From Plantago ovata (Eukaryota; Streptophyta; Magnoliopsida; Lamiales; Plantaginaceae), in NCBI GenBank assembly GCA_028274465.1, contig CM051456.1:97803050-97867049 (forward strand): 64,000 nt of DNA, read 5' to 3'. Positions 33,385-46,453 of this stretch are shown piece by piece. The position numbers and the translations under genes are program-made. Positions within the stretch are counted from its first letter, which is position 1; the number at the start of each line of letters is the position of its first letter. The notes below the pieces were generated by a model that saw nothing but the letters and a program-made list of their open reading frames with translations, did no database searches and was not told where the DNA came from.

Positions 33385-34448
33385 TCTGCTGCGGTTCACG
33401 AAGGCCTTTATAATAGGATGATGCATGTTAGGGTCTTATGGTTGTTTTCCCGATTAATTATGTACCTAAGAGGCAACAAGTCTTCACCTTGCTTTGAGAT
33501 TGCTAAATGCCTAGGAAGGAGGTAGTGTGAGATTGTGTGATCCTTTGTTTGCAACCTATTCTCTCGAATAGGTTTGGGGAGGGGGTTACACTTTCATTAG
33601 ACTTGTTTTTCATTTTTTAGTGTGTGTTGTGAGTTTATTTTTCCTTTTTCGTAAATTTTGTACTCCAACCTATTCTTTCGAATAGGTTTGGGGAGGTCGT
33701 TTGTGAGTCATTTCTACTTTCTTTTTTGTTGTGCTACTGCGGACTAAAAAAAAACAAAAAAAAAAGAAAAAGAAAAATTCCAGGAAAAAAAAAAAAGAAA
33801 AAAACTAGAAAAGACCCGAAAACAGCAAGAAAGGGTCCAAAAAAGCCAAAAAGCAGTTTAGCAAAGTGTTGTGTCTCATTTTTCAATTCTTGTGATGTTC
33901 GTAATCGTGTTGTAATTTTTGTCCTTTTGTTTGAGTGTCATATGTTCTAGACCACCCTCGTCTTGCCATTCAGGAAGTGGTAAATAGCTAAGGCTTGCTT
34001 GAGAGATGGGTAGAATAAGGGAGTGTTATCTTTTTAGGGAACCCTCCTTCGTTTGATGAGAACCAGTATTGGTTCGACCTCTTTGAGGAAAAGTCTTAAC
34101 TTGGTGAACAGCAGTAAGTCCTCAGTTTCATAGCCACGGGACAACCATTCGTATTCTAACATGTTTCATTACGTCGTCACTGACTAGGTCCAGGTAGAGA
34201 ATGTTACGAGAGAGGCTATCTTATCTTGACATAAGAGCTTATGTGAGTGTGTATGAGTCAATCGAGGCATTCTTCAACCTATATTCATGTTATGACTTGT
34301 ATGGTTTTTGTTCATATGTTTTTTGATAGATTCAATAGATTAGTTCATTTCATTTGGCATGAGACTCCATTTTTTGTGTTGCATTGTTTTTTTCATTAGA
34401 GTCTAGCTTAGTTGCTTGAGGACAAGCAAAGGTTCGGTTTGGGGAGTT
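33385..34448 (+). other. El2 3' internal region after the El3 insertion
   Basis: This resumes the sequence collinear with El1 11358-12432. It includes twin hairpins at 33553-33574 and 33667-33688 and an A/G-rich tract at about 33745-33830. The polypurine tract GGTTTGGGGAG lies directly before the 3' LTR. No gene is recognised. Confidence 0.7.
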
Positions 34449-35646
34449 TGATGAATGTGTATTTTACACTTTCATTTGAGTCTTTTTTCACCAATTTAGC
34501 TATCCTATATGTTAATTTAGCTATATTTTAGTGCATTTTATTAGAATAGTGTCACGTTTCTCTTTAGTTTGTATTTTACAGGTTTTGAGTGAAAAACGAG
34601 GTTTTCCGGGCAATTATATTGAAGTAGGCAAGGAATTGGTGTTCCGAAGGCCTAATTGGAGTATCCAGAAGATTCCGGATAGGATTTGAAGTCTAAGGGT
34701 CGAGTCTGAAGGCTAAAAGGTCACTAGAAGGCAAAAACCTTGTCCGAAAAGGAGAAGAAATCCAAAAACGCGTCGAAAACGCGTCTATGGCCGCCAGAAC
34801 CTCCCGGGCGAGTCGCTCGGGACGTGGGGCGAATCGCCCCACACTAGGCGAATCGCCCGGTGTGTGGGGCGACTCGCCCCACACCTGCCGAACCACTATA
34901 TATAGTTGCTCAATTTTCTCCGTTTTTCATACTTTTCCAGACTTTTTCTTTCACCTTTCTCATTAGCTTTAGGTAGGAATTCTCCAGAGTCTGTTCTGGG
35001 GATTCTTAGCTTAGGAGATACTTTTTCTTAGCGTTTTGGAGCTTGTAAGATCGCGATTCTTCGGAGATTGACAACCTTCGGTAACATTGTATCTTACAGT
35101 TTTTTCTATTTATATTTATTTATCTTTCAACATGTCTTCATTCAATCTTGCTATGATTTCTGTTGATTGCATGACATCTATGAGTAGATAAACTTCTCGT
35201 TGGTGATAATATGTAATTTCTTAGCGAAGGGTTAATAATTATGCTAATGGCTATATCGCGCATTATACTTTGAGTTATTGCTTTACTTCTTTGATCTATC
35301 TAAAATCTCTATCTTCGTAGTGTTGAATAATTATGGAACACAATTGGACAATTCATTGATCAAAGATCTCTATGCAAAACCGGGAACTTCATCCATGATT
35401 ATTAACCTGCTATGCCTTGAATGACCATACTATCACCAATCTCCATTATCTGTTAAGAAAAACCTTTGCTAAGTCGTCTGTTGATTTTATATTCTTAAGT
35501 TAGATTAGATAAAGCTAGTTATAGTCCTTAGACATCGACACTCGAGGTTATTCTACTGCTACACTACGGTTTTCGTTGTAGTTGTGAATTGCCTTTGGCT
35601 AATACAAATTTATTTGATTAATTGAGTCTCACAAACCAGTTCATCA
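34449..35646 (+). repeat. El2 3' LTR
   Basis: Starts TGATGAATG like the El2 5' LTR and shares its subfamily-A differences from El1. The palindrome cluster lies at 34803-34885 with a TATA box just after it. It ends TTCATCA and is followed by duplication GTTAC. Confidence 0.9.
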
Positions 35647-37704
35647 GTTACCCCTAGGGTACGCAGCGGAATTTCAAAAATTTTCTTAACAGGTTAATTG
35701 ATTATGTACATGCCGTATATATTTAAACACGTCAATTAGAAGACTTACAGTACTCCAAAAGCAAGCACAGCTTCCAAGTCTTCGTAATAATCCGGTGTAT
35801 CTTCTCCTTCGTCGAAGTCGAAGATATCTGCAATACTTTGATTATGTGCAAGACAATAAAAGTCAGTTTCCAGCTCCTTGAACCTCAACCTTGGTATCCA
35901 CGGATGAACAGCTTATCGGAAAGAATGCTAGGATATTTTTTGTGTGTCCAGGAAGATGGGGCGGCGGTTTTCCTCCGGTGAGAGGGGTGGCGCGCGTGGC
36001 TAGTATGGAGAGGTAGGGGAGAGCTTTTTATTTTCTCTAAGAAAACTGGGTATTCAACTGTGTGAAAAACTTTCTAATAGTCTACTATATATAGTAGTCA
36101 ATAGAAGCCTAATGAATAATCAATTAGACTTCATAAAGGAATAAGAATCTAATTCTTATCGCACTAGGAAACCAATTAAAGTCTAGATTCATTCCCAATC
36201 AAATTAAAACTCAATCAGGAAAATCTAACTTATCCGTTGGACTTCTAATAGAGGAAGGAGTCGAACTCCTTCCCCTACTCCATCTCGTGTGCGCGCGCGT
36301 GTTCCAATGGAGATAGGTGGGTCCCAATTTTGGGACCCACTTATAGTTATAAGGCAATTCAAACTCCAAGTAGATTTTGCTCATGTGCATATGTTAATTC
36401 TAAATTAACATATCCTTTCAAATCAAACCTCTATTATATTTCTAAAATATAATCTTTAATTGTATTTACATAAAATACAATTAATTAGCCAATTCAAGTA
36501 ATAATTCCAAATCATTAATTGAGCGACTAAGTATTATAATTAATTCCAAATCAATTATAATCCATCAATCACAATTAATTCCAAATCAATTGCGATTCCA
36601 TCTTCAAGGATATTCGGATAAGCTGAATCACCACATAGTGTGACCCATAGGACCTCATTGTATTAAGCAAGTCCTAGACTAGGCAAAATGGAATTCTTAG
36701 ACGGTTCCATTTGCAATATTAATACATGAGGACGTTTGAGAGGTTTCTCAAAGAAAACCCTTTCGTTGCGAAGTCTGTTGCGCTCAACGCGGCGATGGTA
36801 ACGTCCCTTCATCTGACTGACTCGAATGCATCTAGGATCTATGAAGTGTCTATCCCAATGATACATCCACGGGCGTCTTCAGTGAGTTGCTTGGTGAATA
36901 CAATATTCATTATGACCATTATAATAATATCAATACGGTGGCCAGCGGTTTTACCAATCACAACTATGAACGACTATGAACAGTGCTCTCCTGTGCTACA
37001 CATGAGAGATGAATCCTTCACAGAATCACTTATCATCCCCATTTGTATGTAGCCATAATCCTGGATCGTGTCTTAGGTCAGCTGCTTATTCAGAGCTGAC
37101 ATCGACGGGTCCACCAAGGATATGGGGCAACAAATGTGATGATAAAGTCCTGTAAGTCCAAAGGAAGACTGGCATCACTTCGTCAACTTACCGGTTCCCA
37201 TAGACACTTCGGTGTAGAGTATACATCGATGGGAGTGTCCGGTGGGTACTTCCATTGTTCGGTAATCATCCTTCGAACAACTATGCACAGTTATGAGAAC
37301 GTTTCTTGATTGTCCAACAATCCATTCCGTGGCTGTGGGATCGGCTCACACTTGCTCCAACAAGTATAACCTCCACGCATACTAGTCTCAACTGGTTCAT
37401 TCAGACCCCTACATCCGAGATGAACCTCGACTAGGGAGAGTTTGGGATAGATGATAACTCACATAGCTCCCACTATCTGTGTGATCGGTCATCTATCCGA
37501 GGGGACATGTTTAATATCAATACAGACATGAATAAAGATATGACATGCTGCATGCCTGGTGTAATATAAATATGAAAGCGATACTCAATAGTCAAACAAC
37601 AAACATATATTATATTACGTTGACCTGTGTAATAGTACATATATGCCTTTTATAAGGGCTGCATGCCCTTAATAAGGACTGTCTCTAGGACATATACACT
37701 ATCA

Positions 37705-37716
37705 ATCTCCCACTTG
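37705..37716 (-). other. Copia polypurine tract
   Basis: On the coding strand AAGTGGGAGAT directly precedes the 3' LTR start TGATAGTG. It is the usual position and composition of a Copia plus-strand primer. Confidence 0.75.
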
Positions 37717-37718
37717 GA

Positions 37719-40700
37719 CTAGAGCCAGTCACTTGTATGCTTAATACCAAGATTAGCATAATGTCTTAAGTGGACTTCCACTGATAAGACCTTGGTGAAT
37801 GGATCTGCCACGTTGTCCGTGGTGGAGACACGTTCTATACTAACTTCTCCTTTATCAATAATCTCACGTATAACATGATACTTTCTAAGTACATGTTTGT
37901 TCTTGATTGTAGATCTAGGCTCCTTAGCTTGAGAGACGGCGCCCGTATTGTCACAATAAATCGTTATTGGACTAGGAGCAGGAACAACCCTCAGTTCCTT
38001 CAAGAACTCTGAAATCCAAACAACTTCTTTCGATGCTTCTGATGCAGCAATGTACTCGGCTTCTGTGGATGAGTCAGCAATCGTGGCTTGCTTAGAACTC
38101 TTCCAACAGATAGCTCCTCCGTTCAATTTGAACACGTATCCTGTCTGTGACTTAAAGTCATCAGGATCTGATTCAAATCCAGCGTCGACATAACCAGACA
38201 TCTTTAATTCTGGTTCTCCACCAAACACCAAGAACATCTCCTTAGTCCGTCGATGGTACTTAAGAATGTTCTTTACAGCAGTCCAGTGAGGTTCTCCTTG
38301 ATTCTGTTGGTGTCGACAAGTGACACTAAGCGCATATGCCACATCGAGCCTTGTGTAATTCATTGCATACATTATAGACCCTACTGCCGAAGCATAGGGC
38401 ACACGACTCATTGCATTTCTTTCTTCCTCAGTTTTAGGACTATCCTTAACTGATAAGACAATCCCATGCCTAGCTGGGAGAAAGCCTCTCTTTGAGTCGT
38501 CCATCTTATAACGCTTCAGTATTTTGTCGTTGTAGGTGGACTGTGTCAATCCTAACATCCTCTTGGATCTATCTCTATAGATCTTTATCCCTAGGATGTA
38601 GTTCGCTTCACCCAAGTCCTTCATTGAGAAGGTACTTGATAACCAAACTTTAGTCTCTTCTAGCATAGAGACAATGTTTCCCATGATCAAAATGTCATCA
38701 ACATAGATGAAAACGACTCCCTTGTCGCTGTGCCTAGTGTAGACACAAGGATCTTCCTTGCTTCTGACGAAGTCAAATGATTTGACAGCTTCATCAAAGC
38801 GGATATTCCAGCTCCTAGACGCTTGCTTTAGCCCATAGATGGATCTTTGTAATTTGCATACAGCAGTTGGCCTGGTTTTACTAATAAAACCTTCCGGCTG
38901 TACCATATAGACCTCTTCCTCAAGGTTGCCATTGAGGAAGGCAGTCTTTACATCCATCTTCCAGATCTCATAATCATAGTAGGCATCTATCGCAAGTAGA
39001 ATCCGAATGGACTTCAATTTTGCTACCGGTGAAAAGGTTTCATCGTAATCGATGCCATACCTTTGCGTGTAGCCTTTCGCCACAAGTCTAGCCTTGTGCG
39101 TTTATACCTTTCCATCGGCATTTGTCTTTCGTTTAAAGACCCATTTGCACCCAATAGGTCTAACCCCTTGGGGCAAGTCTACCAAGTTCCAAACTTGGTT
39201 CAGGTACATGGAGTCCATTTCCAATTCCATGGCCTCTTGCCATTTGTCTGAGTCAATATCAATTATTGCCTCTTTGTAGGTATCGGGATCTTCCCGATCT
39301 GATAAGCAGACATCAAGTTCACTGATGTCTTCTATCATAAAGCTTTGCTTTTGAGGTGCTTTTAGGATCCTCCTCGACCTACGGAGCTCGACTGGTTCTG
39401 GTGCTTTTCTTTTCTGGCTTCGTGTAACACGAACATTATCAGTGGGCACTGATGCAGCTGGTCGCGCGCCGCGACCTTGTTCCCTAGCGGGAGGCTGCTC
39501 TTGTGCAACTTGTTGCACAGTTTGATTGACAACGGGTTCTATTGGTGTGGTTTCAACTGTTGATCTAATCACATGACTCCCACTGACTATGACATGCCTA
39601 GCAAGTGTCATATCATTACCCTTGTCTGCTTCGAAAGCTCCCACTGAACTTGAGTCCAAATCAGAAGATTTAGAGAACTCATGTTCGCGCGTGTCAAAGT
39701 CTTGAATTTCTTCATGTTTTATCATGTCATCTAACCTCTCTTCTTCGAGGTATTCTTCTTCTAAAAACTTGACGTTTCTAGATACTATCACCTTGTGATG
39801 TTCAGCATGATAGAATTCATAGCCTCTCGTCTGACGAGGATAGCCTATGAAATATACTTTGACACCCTTGGCATCTAACTTATCAGTGAGCATCAGTTTG
39901 ACTATCGCAGGACAGCCCCAAGGTCTAAGATAGCCTAGTGAGGGTTTCTTTCCTTTCCATAACTCATAAGGAGTTTTCTCCACTGATTTAGATGGTACAC
40001 GGTTCAGAATGTGGATTGCAGTTTGTAGTGCATATCCCCATAGATATTTTGGAAGAGTCGAGAATCCAATCATTGATCTCACCATGTCTAACAGGGTTCG
40101 ATTCCTTCTCTTAGACACACCATTTAACTGTGGTGTTCCAGGAGGAGTCCATTGCGATTGAATTCCATTTTCCTTCAAGTAGTCGATAAATTCTTCACTA
40201 AGGTATTCACCTCCTCGATCTGATCGAAGAGTGACTATCCTTAGGTTCAATTCATTCTCGACCTCATTCCTAAACTCCTTGAATTTCCCAAAGGTCTCGG
40301 ATTTATTCTTCATAAGATAAATATATCCATACCTTGAGAAATCGTCAGTAAAGGTAACGAAGTAAGGATAACCCCCACGCGCATGGACTTTAAAAGGTCC
40401 ACATACATCGGTATGTATGAGCTCTAAGTAGCGAGTGGCACGAACACCTTGTCCAACAAAAGGTTTGTTCGTCATCTTACCCTTAACACATGATTCGCAT
40501 GTACCATATGATTCAAAATCAAATGGTTCTAAGTAGTCCAACTTCCTTAGTCTTTGAATCCGTGTTTCATTGATATGGCCTAGCCGACAATGCCATAGAT
40601 AAGATGGATTATTCTTCCTACTTGAGGACGGTTGTCTGTTATGTATTTGAAATAAAGGTAGACTACTTTGCAAAATATACAAACCATTTACTAAGCGAGC

Positions 40701-40781
40701 TTTTCCATAATACTGGTCATTTAATGAAAAATAACAAGTATTATTAACAAATCGAAAGGAAAAACCCAAATTGTCTAACAA
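37719..40781 (-). pseudogene. pol: Copia Pol: integrase, reverse transcriptase, RNase H
   Basis: Read on the minus strand. The pre-integrase zinc finger has HCRLGH and CESCVKGK. The integrase core has HTDVCGP and LRSDRGGEY with the first two catalytic Asp residues. The third position reads GVSKRRNRT, so Lys (codon 40110-40112) replaces the usual catalytic Glu. A Pro/Arg-rich linker leads to reverse transcriptase ([32 protein letters not shown]) and RNase H (STEAEYIAASEA, IYCDNTGA). A TAA at 39102-39104 interrupts the frame before KARLVAKGYTQ. The frame ends at 37719, 15 bp before the LTR. These enzymes copy the RNA and insert the cDNA. The Lys substitution alone should abolish integration. 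Confidence 0.93.
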
Positions 40782-40837
40782 TGGAATGGAAATAATATTT
40801 CTGACAATGGATGGAACAAAATAAACGTTATCAAGTT

Positions 40838-41931
40838 TTAAACATTGTCCCGAAGGTAAATCATCTTGCAGCGTCCAACGCGTTTGGCTTCAACTGGATT
40901 TTCGTTCCCAACATGCAAGTCGATTTCACCTTGCTTGACTAGCCTGTGATCAATTAGCCCCTGCACATTATTACAAATGTGTGAGCCACAGGCTGTATCT
41001 AATACCCAACCATTGGAGTCAAAAGTATTCATGTTCATTTCAATAACAAACATACCTGAGCTAGAAGTCGGTGGCTTCTTAGCTTGATCTGCCCTCAGCT
41101 TAGGGCAATCTTTCTTCCAATGTCCTTTCTGCTTACAAAAAAGACATTCATCTGTGCGTACCGTTCCGCTTCTCTTGAACTTCTTTTTCTGGTTCAGACG
41201 CTTAGGCTTATCACTAGAAGTGTTAGCCTTGGCTCCCGACTTTTCCTTACCCTTAGCACCTTTGTTTCTCGGGTTTGGGTTAGACGGTTGCCCAACAAAC
41301 ATGATCGACTTTTCCTTCTTAGGAAGAGTTTGATCATATGTCTTCAGCAGATTATGGAGTTCGGGCAGTGTTACGTCATTCGCATTCATCGTGTAGTTAA
41401 TGATGAACTGCGAATACGAACTCGGCAATGATTGAAGGACAAAGATCACCATGATCTTGTTCTCTACCTTAACACCGGCATCGGCAAGCTTTTCGAAGAG
41501 ACCAATCATTTTGAGAACATGTTCAGACATGTTCCCTCCTTCATTGAGCTTGCATCTGTGTATCTATTTGATCAAATCAAATTGAACACTTCTAGTTGTC
41601 GTCTTAAAGAGCGACTCAAGATGCTTTAGCATCTCATACGGCGACATGCTTTCATGTTGCCTCTGCAGCTCATTGATCATTGCCGCCAGCATAATACATG
41701 CGCGGATCTAGCATCCTCAAGATGCTTATCAGACTTTGCCTTGTTGGCTTGATTCCAAGTAGCAACCTGATCGGCAGTCTGATTTTCGGGGCACACGGGA
41801 ATGACCTCGTCCAAGACGTACTCAATCTTTTCGTACCTCAGCACCAAATGTATATTCCTGATCCACTCTAGGAAGTTTGGTCCGGTCAAAATTTGCTTCT
41901 CTAAGACAGCACGGAGCGAGATACTCGCCAT
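40838..41931 (-). pseudogene. gag: Copia Gag and protease, frameshifted
   Basis: Gag starts MASISLRAVLEKQILTG at 41931 and has NFLEWIRNIHLVLRYEK, the Copia Gag core. A frameshift lies near 41690. The continuing frame (about MLKHLESLFK) has a TAG at 41564-41566. The nucleocapsid knuckle is CLFCKQKGHWKKDC (C-x2-C-x4-H-x4-C). The protease motif is WVLDTACGSHICNN, with catalytic Asp. A second frameshift near 40862 separates it from the integrase frame starting LDNLGFSF. In active Copia elements all of this is one polyprotein with Pol. The breaks make this copy inactive. Confidence 0.9.
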
Positions 41932-42492
41932 TTCTAATTTTCTAAGGAGAAATAATATAGAACGAAAATAATAAATCAACTATTGAAATACTATTTGTAA
42001 ATACACAGTCAACATAACTAAAAAACAAGGTGCTTTAGCTGTTTAGCTCCCACTATTTTCACATATGCTTGCCCCCAAAACAAACATACGGGTAATGTCC
42101 AACAAGTTACCGTAGTGGCCAAGATCCAAATCCATACTATGCTATACTCCAACGGGGGCTGGTCACATAGAATAATATGACCGGTAGGACTATTCAATTG
42201 CGTCACGCAACTCTTAGGTGTTAAATCTAATTTAACCCGATGCTCTACATATTGTACCTATCGAGGTCGCTAGATACAATATGCAGTAAGATATAACCAT
42301 AGGCTTACTCTAATCTGACGATCACTGCGAGTCTGTAAGACGAGGTCGCCAATACAGGAAAACGCAAAGAAAGTTCAGAATTAAAGCACCCTATGGAAAG
42401 CATCTCAGAAATACATACATATATATATTTCTGCACTTATATTGGTTGGGGCTTGTAGCTTGAGAGTTGTTATCAGTCATCTACAAACAGAT

Positions 42493-42660
42493 AAGGGCGC
42501 CGCCTACCCATCATGCATGAGCGGTCTACACGTAATGGATGCCGCCTATCCATTCTAGTTCTAAACGCGGTCAAGCACATAATGAGTGCCGCCTACCCAT
42601 ACATAAAATATGCGGTCCGACAAATAAGAGGGCGCCGCCTACCCTCGCATGCATAGCGGT
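42493..42660 (-). repeat. Copia leader: four hairpins with a constant loop
   Basis: In the untranslated leader a 7-nt sequence GCCGCCT recurs at 42499, 42541, 42588 and 42634. Each copy is flanked by short complementary arms, and each is followed by GCGGTC. The arms differ between units yet stay paired (ATGGAT/ATCCAT, GAGGGC/ACCCTC), which suggests selected RNA hairpins. A packaging or dimerisation role is possible but unproven. Confidence 0.6.
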
Positions 42661-43140
42661 CGAACGGAAAGTAAAATACGTGATATTTAAACATGCATTG
42701 TCAAACAATAGCATATCGAGCAAACAAACAAGTAGTAGCCTATGTGGATGCCAAATGACTTCATAATTTCATTATTAAAATTATAATCCCATACTTATAA
42801 TCTCTATGAAATAATTGAAAATTTGGACTAGATTGAAAAAATCGAAAATTCTATTGACCAGGTAGCAATTTTTGAAAACCCGAAGGACTTAATTGTAATT
42901 TTCGAAACCTTGGAGGTGTTAAATCTAAAATTCAAAAGTAGAAGGACTAATTTGCAATAAACAATAAATTGATAAATTACAAATAAGCCATTTAACTTTA
43001 TACTAATTAAATTTAACCCCTCTAGTTAAAAACAATTACAATTAAATCATACTTATATTCCAAATATAAAATTCAATCCTCAAAATTTTCAAAAATTCGA
43101 TTTTGGGTCCAACCCGGAAAATATAAATATATTAAAATAC

Positions 43141-43285
43141 GGGACGGGACTTGGTCCCGTTCCCTACCGTGCCGGCGGCCGCGGGCGCCCGGCGCCTGCG
43201 CCGGGTGCCTGCGGTACGCAGGCGCCGAGCGCCTCCGCCCGCAGGCACCCGGGCCAGCGTGCCGCAGGCGGCCGGTCCGATATAT
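43141..43285 (-). other. Copia leader: extreme GC-rich structured block
   Basis: About 140 bp of very GC-rich sequence lies in otherwise AT-rich DNA, 165 bp inside the 5' LTR. It holds several inverted repeats, such as CGGGAC/GTCCCG and GGGTGCCTGC/GCAGGCACCC. It should fold strongly in the genomic RNA. No open frame of interest is present. Confidence 0.6.
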
Positions 43286-43436
43286 ATATAATTTTTTTTT
43301 CTTTTTGAAAATTATAAATTCTAAATTTATATAAAAACAAAACTTTTGAAAATCGAATTAATCATAGAATCAATTGGATCCACATAAACTACAAAATCAT
43401 ACAACATATATACGTATATACGTAATCAATTAACTT

Positions 43437-43449
43437 GGCTTTGATACCA
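43437..43449 (-). other. Copia primer binding site, initiator tRNA-Met
   Basis: On the minus strand TGGTATCAAAGCC begins one base after the 5' LTR. TGGTATCAGAGC is the standard initiator tRNA-Met site; here there is one mismatch. Confidence 0.8.
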
Positions 43450-44355
43450 CTGTAAGAAAATACAGTCAGAGTTACCCCTAGGGTACGCAGCGGAATTTCA
43501 AAAATTTTCTTAACATACAGGTTAATTGATTATGTAGATGCCGTATATATTTAAACACGTCAATTAGAAGACTTACAGTACTCCAAAAGCAAACACAGCT
43601 TCCAAGTCTTCGTAATAATCCGGTGTATCTTCTCCTTCGTCGAAGTCGAAGATATCTGCAATGCTTTGTTTATCTGCAAAAAAATAAAAGTCAGTTTCCA
43701 GCTCCTTGAACCTCAACTTTGGTATCCACGGATGAACAACTTATCGGAAAGAATGCTAGGATATTCTTTGTGTGTCCAAGAAGATGGGGCGGCGGTTTTC
43801 CTCCGGTGAGAGGGGTGGCGCGCGTAGCTAGTATGGAGAGGTAGGGGAAAGCTTTTTATTTTCTCTAAGAAAACTGGGTATTCAACTGTGTGAAAAACTT
43901 TCTATTAGTCTACTATATATAGTAGTCAATAGAAGCCTAATGAATAATCAATTAGACTTCATAAAGGAATAAGAATCTAATTCTTATCGCACTAGGAAAC
44001 CAATTCAAGTCTAGATTCATTCCCAATCAAATTAAAACTCAATCAGGAAAATCTAACTTATCCCTTGGACTTCTAATAGAGGAATGAGTCGAACTCCTTC
44101 CCCTACTCCATCTCGCGCGCGCGCGCGTGTCCTGAGGGAGATAGGTGGGTCCCAATTTTTGGACCCACTTATAGTTCTAAGGCAATTCAAACTCCAAGTA
44201 GATTTTGTCCATGTGCATATGTTAATTCTAAATTAACATATCCTTTCAAATCAAACCTCTATTATATCTCTAAAATATAATCTTTAATTGTATTTACATA
44301 AAATACAATTAATTAGCCAATTCAATTAATAATTCCAAATCATTAATTGAGCTAC

Positions 44356-45667
44356 TGATGAAGGTGCGGATGTCGTGCTCCGAATTCAATCAAATAAATT
44401 TGTTATTTAGCCAAAGGCAATCCACAACTACAACGAAAACCGTAGTGTAGCAGTAGAATGACTCGAGTGTCGTTCTCTCAGGACTATAACTAGCTTTATC
44501 CATTTAACAAGAGAATATAAACAGCAGACAGATAGCAAAGGGGTTTTTCTAACAGATAATGGAGATTGGTGATAGTATGATCCTTCTTAGCATAACGGGT
44601 CGATAATCATGCATAAATTTCTCGGTCTTGCATAGAGATCTTTGAATCAATCTAGTGTCCTGTTGCAAATATTAAGCACTACGAAGATAATTGGTCTGAC
44701 AAGTCAATCACTATTGTCCTAATGTGTTCCGTAATTATTCAACACTACGAAGATAAACTCGCGAACAGTTCGACAAGGGTCCAATTGTGCATAATAATTA
44801 ATACAACATACGAGAATTTAGGTTGTGCCTGATCAACGAAATAAAGGAATGACACGGAGTATAATGCGCGATATAGCCATTAGCATGATTATCTTCCCTT
44901 CGCTAAGAATTCACATACTACCACCAACGATAAGTTTAGCTACTCATAATAGGCATGTAATCAACAGAAATCATAGAAGAAAACATATTGAAAGATATAT
45001 AAAATAAGTAGATTAAACTGTAAGATACAAGTTACCGAAGGTTGTCAATCTCCGAAGAATTGCGATCCTACGAGCTCCAATCCGCTATGAAAAAGTGTCC
45101 CCTAAGCTACGGACCCCGAGAACAGGCTATGGGAAGTCCCTACCTAAAACTACAGAGAGAGGTGAGAAAGTAGGTCTGGAAAAGTATGATTTTCGGAGAA
45201 AACTGAGCAACTATATATAGGCTTCAAATTATTATGGGGCGGTTCGCCCCACACAACCGGCGGTTCTCCCGGTGTGGGGCAGTTCGCCCCACGTCTGGGG
45301 CGGTTCGCCCCAGACAATTTCTCGCGGAATTCCGCGTTTTCGACGCGTTTTTGGATTTCTTCCCCTTTTCGGGCTCGGTTTCTGACTTCTAGTGGTCTTC
45401 TAACCTCCAGATTCGGCCCCTAGACTTCAAATCCTATCCGAAAACCTTCAGATACTCCAAATAGGCTTCTGGAACACCAATTCCTTGTCAACTTCAATAT
45501 AATTGCCCGGAAATCTTCGAATTTCAACCAAAACCTGTAAAATAAAATCTAAAGGGAAACGTGACACTATTCTATTAAAATGCATTAAAGTATAGCTAAA
45601 TTAACATAGAGGATAGCTAAAATAGGTGAAAAAGACTCGAATGAAAGTGTAAAATACACATTCATCA
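44356..45667 (-). repeat. El4 3' LTR
   Basis: 1312 bp. It holds two copies of the CACTACGAAGATAA unit rather than three. GC palindromes at about 45235-45320 (GGGGCGGTTCGCCCC repeated) lie beside a TATA box read on the minus strand (45217-45226). Confidence 0.88.
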
Positions 45668-46453
45668 AACTCCCCAAACCGAACCTTTGCTTGTCCTCAA
45701 GCAACTAAGCTAGACTCTAATGCAAAAAACATGCAAGACACAAAATGGAGTCTCATGCCAAATAAAATGAACTAATCTACTGAATTTACCAAAACATATG
45801 AACAAAAACAATATAAATCAAAGCATGAATATAGGTTGAAGAATACCTCGATTGACTTATACACACCCACATAAGCACTTATGTTAAGACAAGATAGTCT
45901 CTCGTAACATTCTGTACCTGGACCTAGTCAGTGACGACGTAATGAAGCATGCTAAGATACGATTGGTTGCCCCGTGCCTATGAAACTGAGGACTTACTGC
46001 TGTTCCACCATGTTAAGACTTTTCCTCAAAAGAGGTCGAACCAGTACTGGCTCTCATCAAACGAAGGAGGTTTCCCTATAAAAGATAACACTCCCCTATT
46101 CTACCCATCTCTCAAGTAAAGTCTTAAGCTATTCACCACTTCCTGAATGGCAGGACGAGGGTGGTCTAGAACAGATGACACGCAAAAAAGGATAAAAGAT
46201 AGAAAAACACGATTACGAACATTACAAAAAATGGAAAATAAGACTCAACACTTTGCTAAACTGCTATTTGGCTTCCTTTTTTGGACCATTCTTTTCTTTT
46301 TTGGGGTCTTTTCTTTTTTTTTCTTTTTTTCCTTTCCAGATTCTTTTTTTCTTTTTCTTTTCTGGAAATTTTTCTTTCTTTTTTTTCGATTATTTTTTTC
46401 TAGCTAGCAGTAGTACAACAAAAAGAGAAACAAAATGACTCACACGACTTCCC

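Larger units (their letters stand above)
19141..35646 (+). mobile_element. El2: Athila-like element, subfamily A, holding El3
   Basis: The element is bounded by the duplication GTTAC. Its LTRs are 1209 bp (19141-20349) and 1198 bp (34449-35646). Without El3 it is about 8.1 kb and collinear with El1, so it shows what the El1 gap is missing. The tRNA-Asp primer site is at 20353-20370 and is a perfect 18-nt match. It has a full gag-protease reading frame (two stops), a palindrome array, an intron, an intact ORF2 and an ORF3. No reverse transcriptase or integrase is present. El3 lies in its 3' non-coding part. Confidence 0.92.
19116..37704 (-). repeat. Copia 3' LTR, split by El2
   Basis: Pieces 19116-19140 and 35652-37704 form one LTR of about 2.08 kb, split by El2 with duplication GTTAC (19136-19140 and 35647-35651). 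On the coding strand the LTR starts TGATAGTGTATATG just after the polypurine tract AAGTGGGAGAT (rc of plus 37705 onward). Confidence 0.88.
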
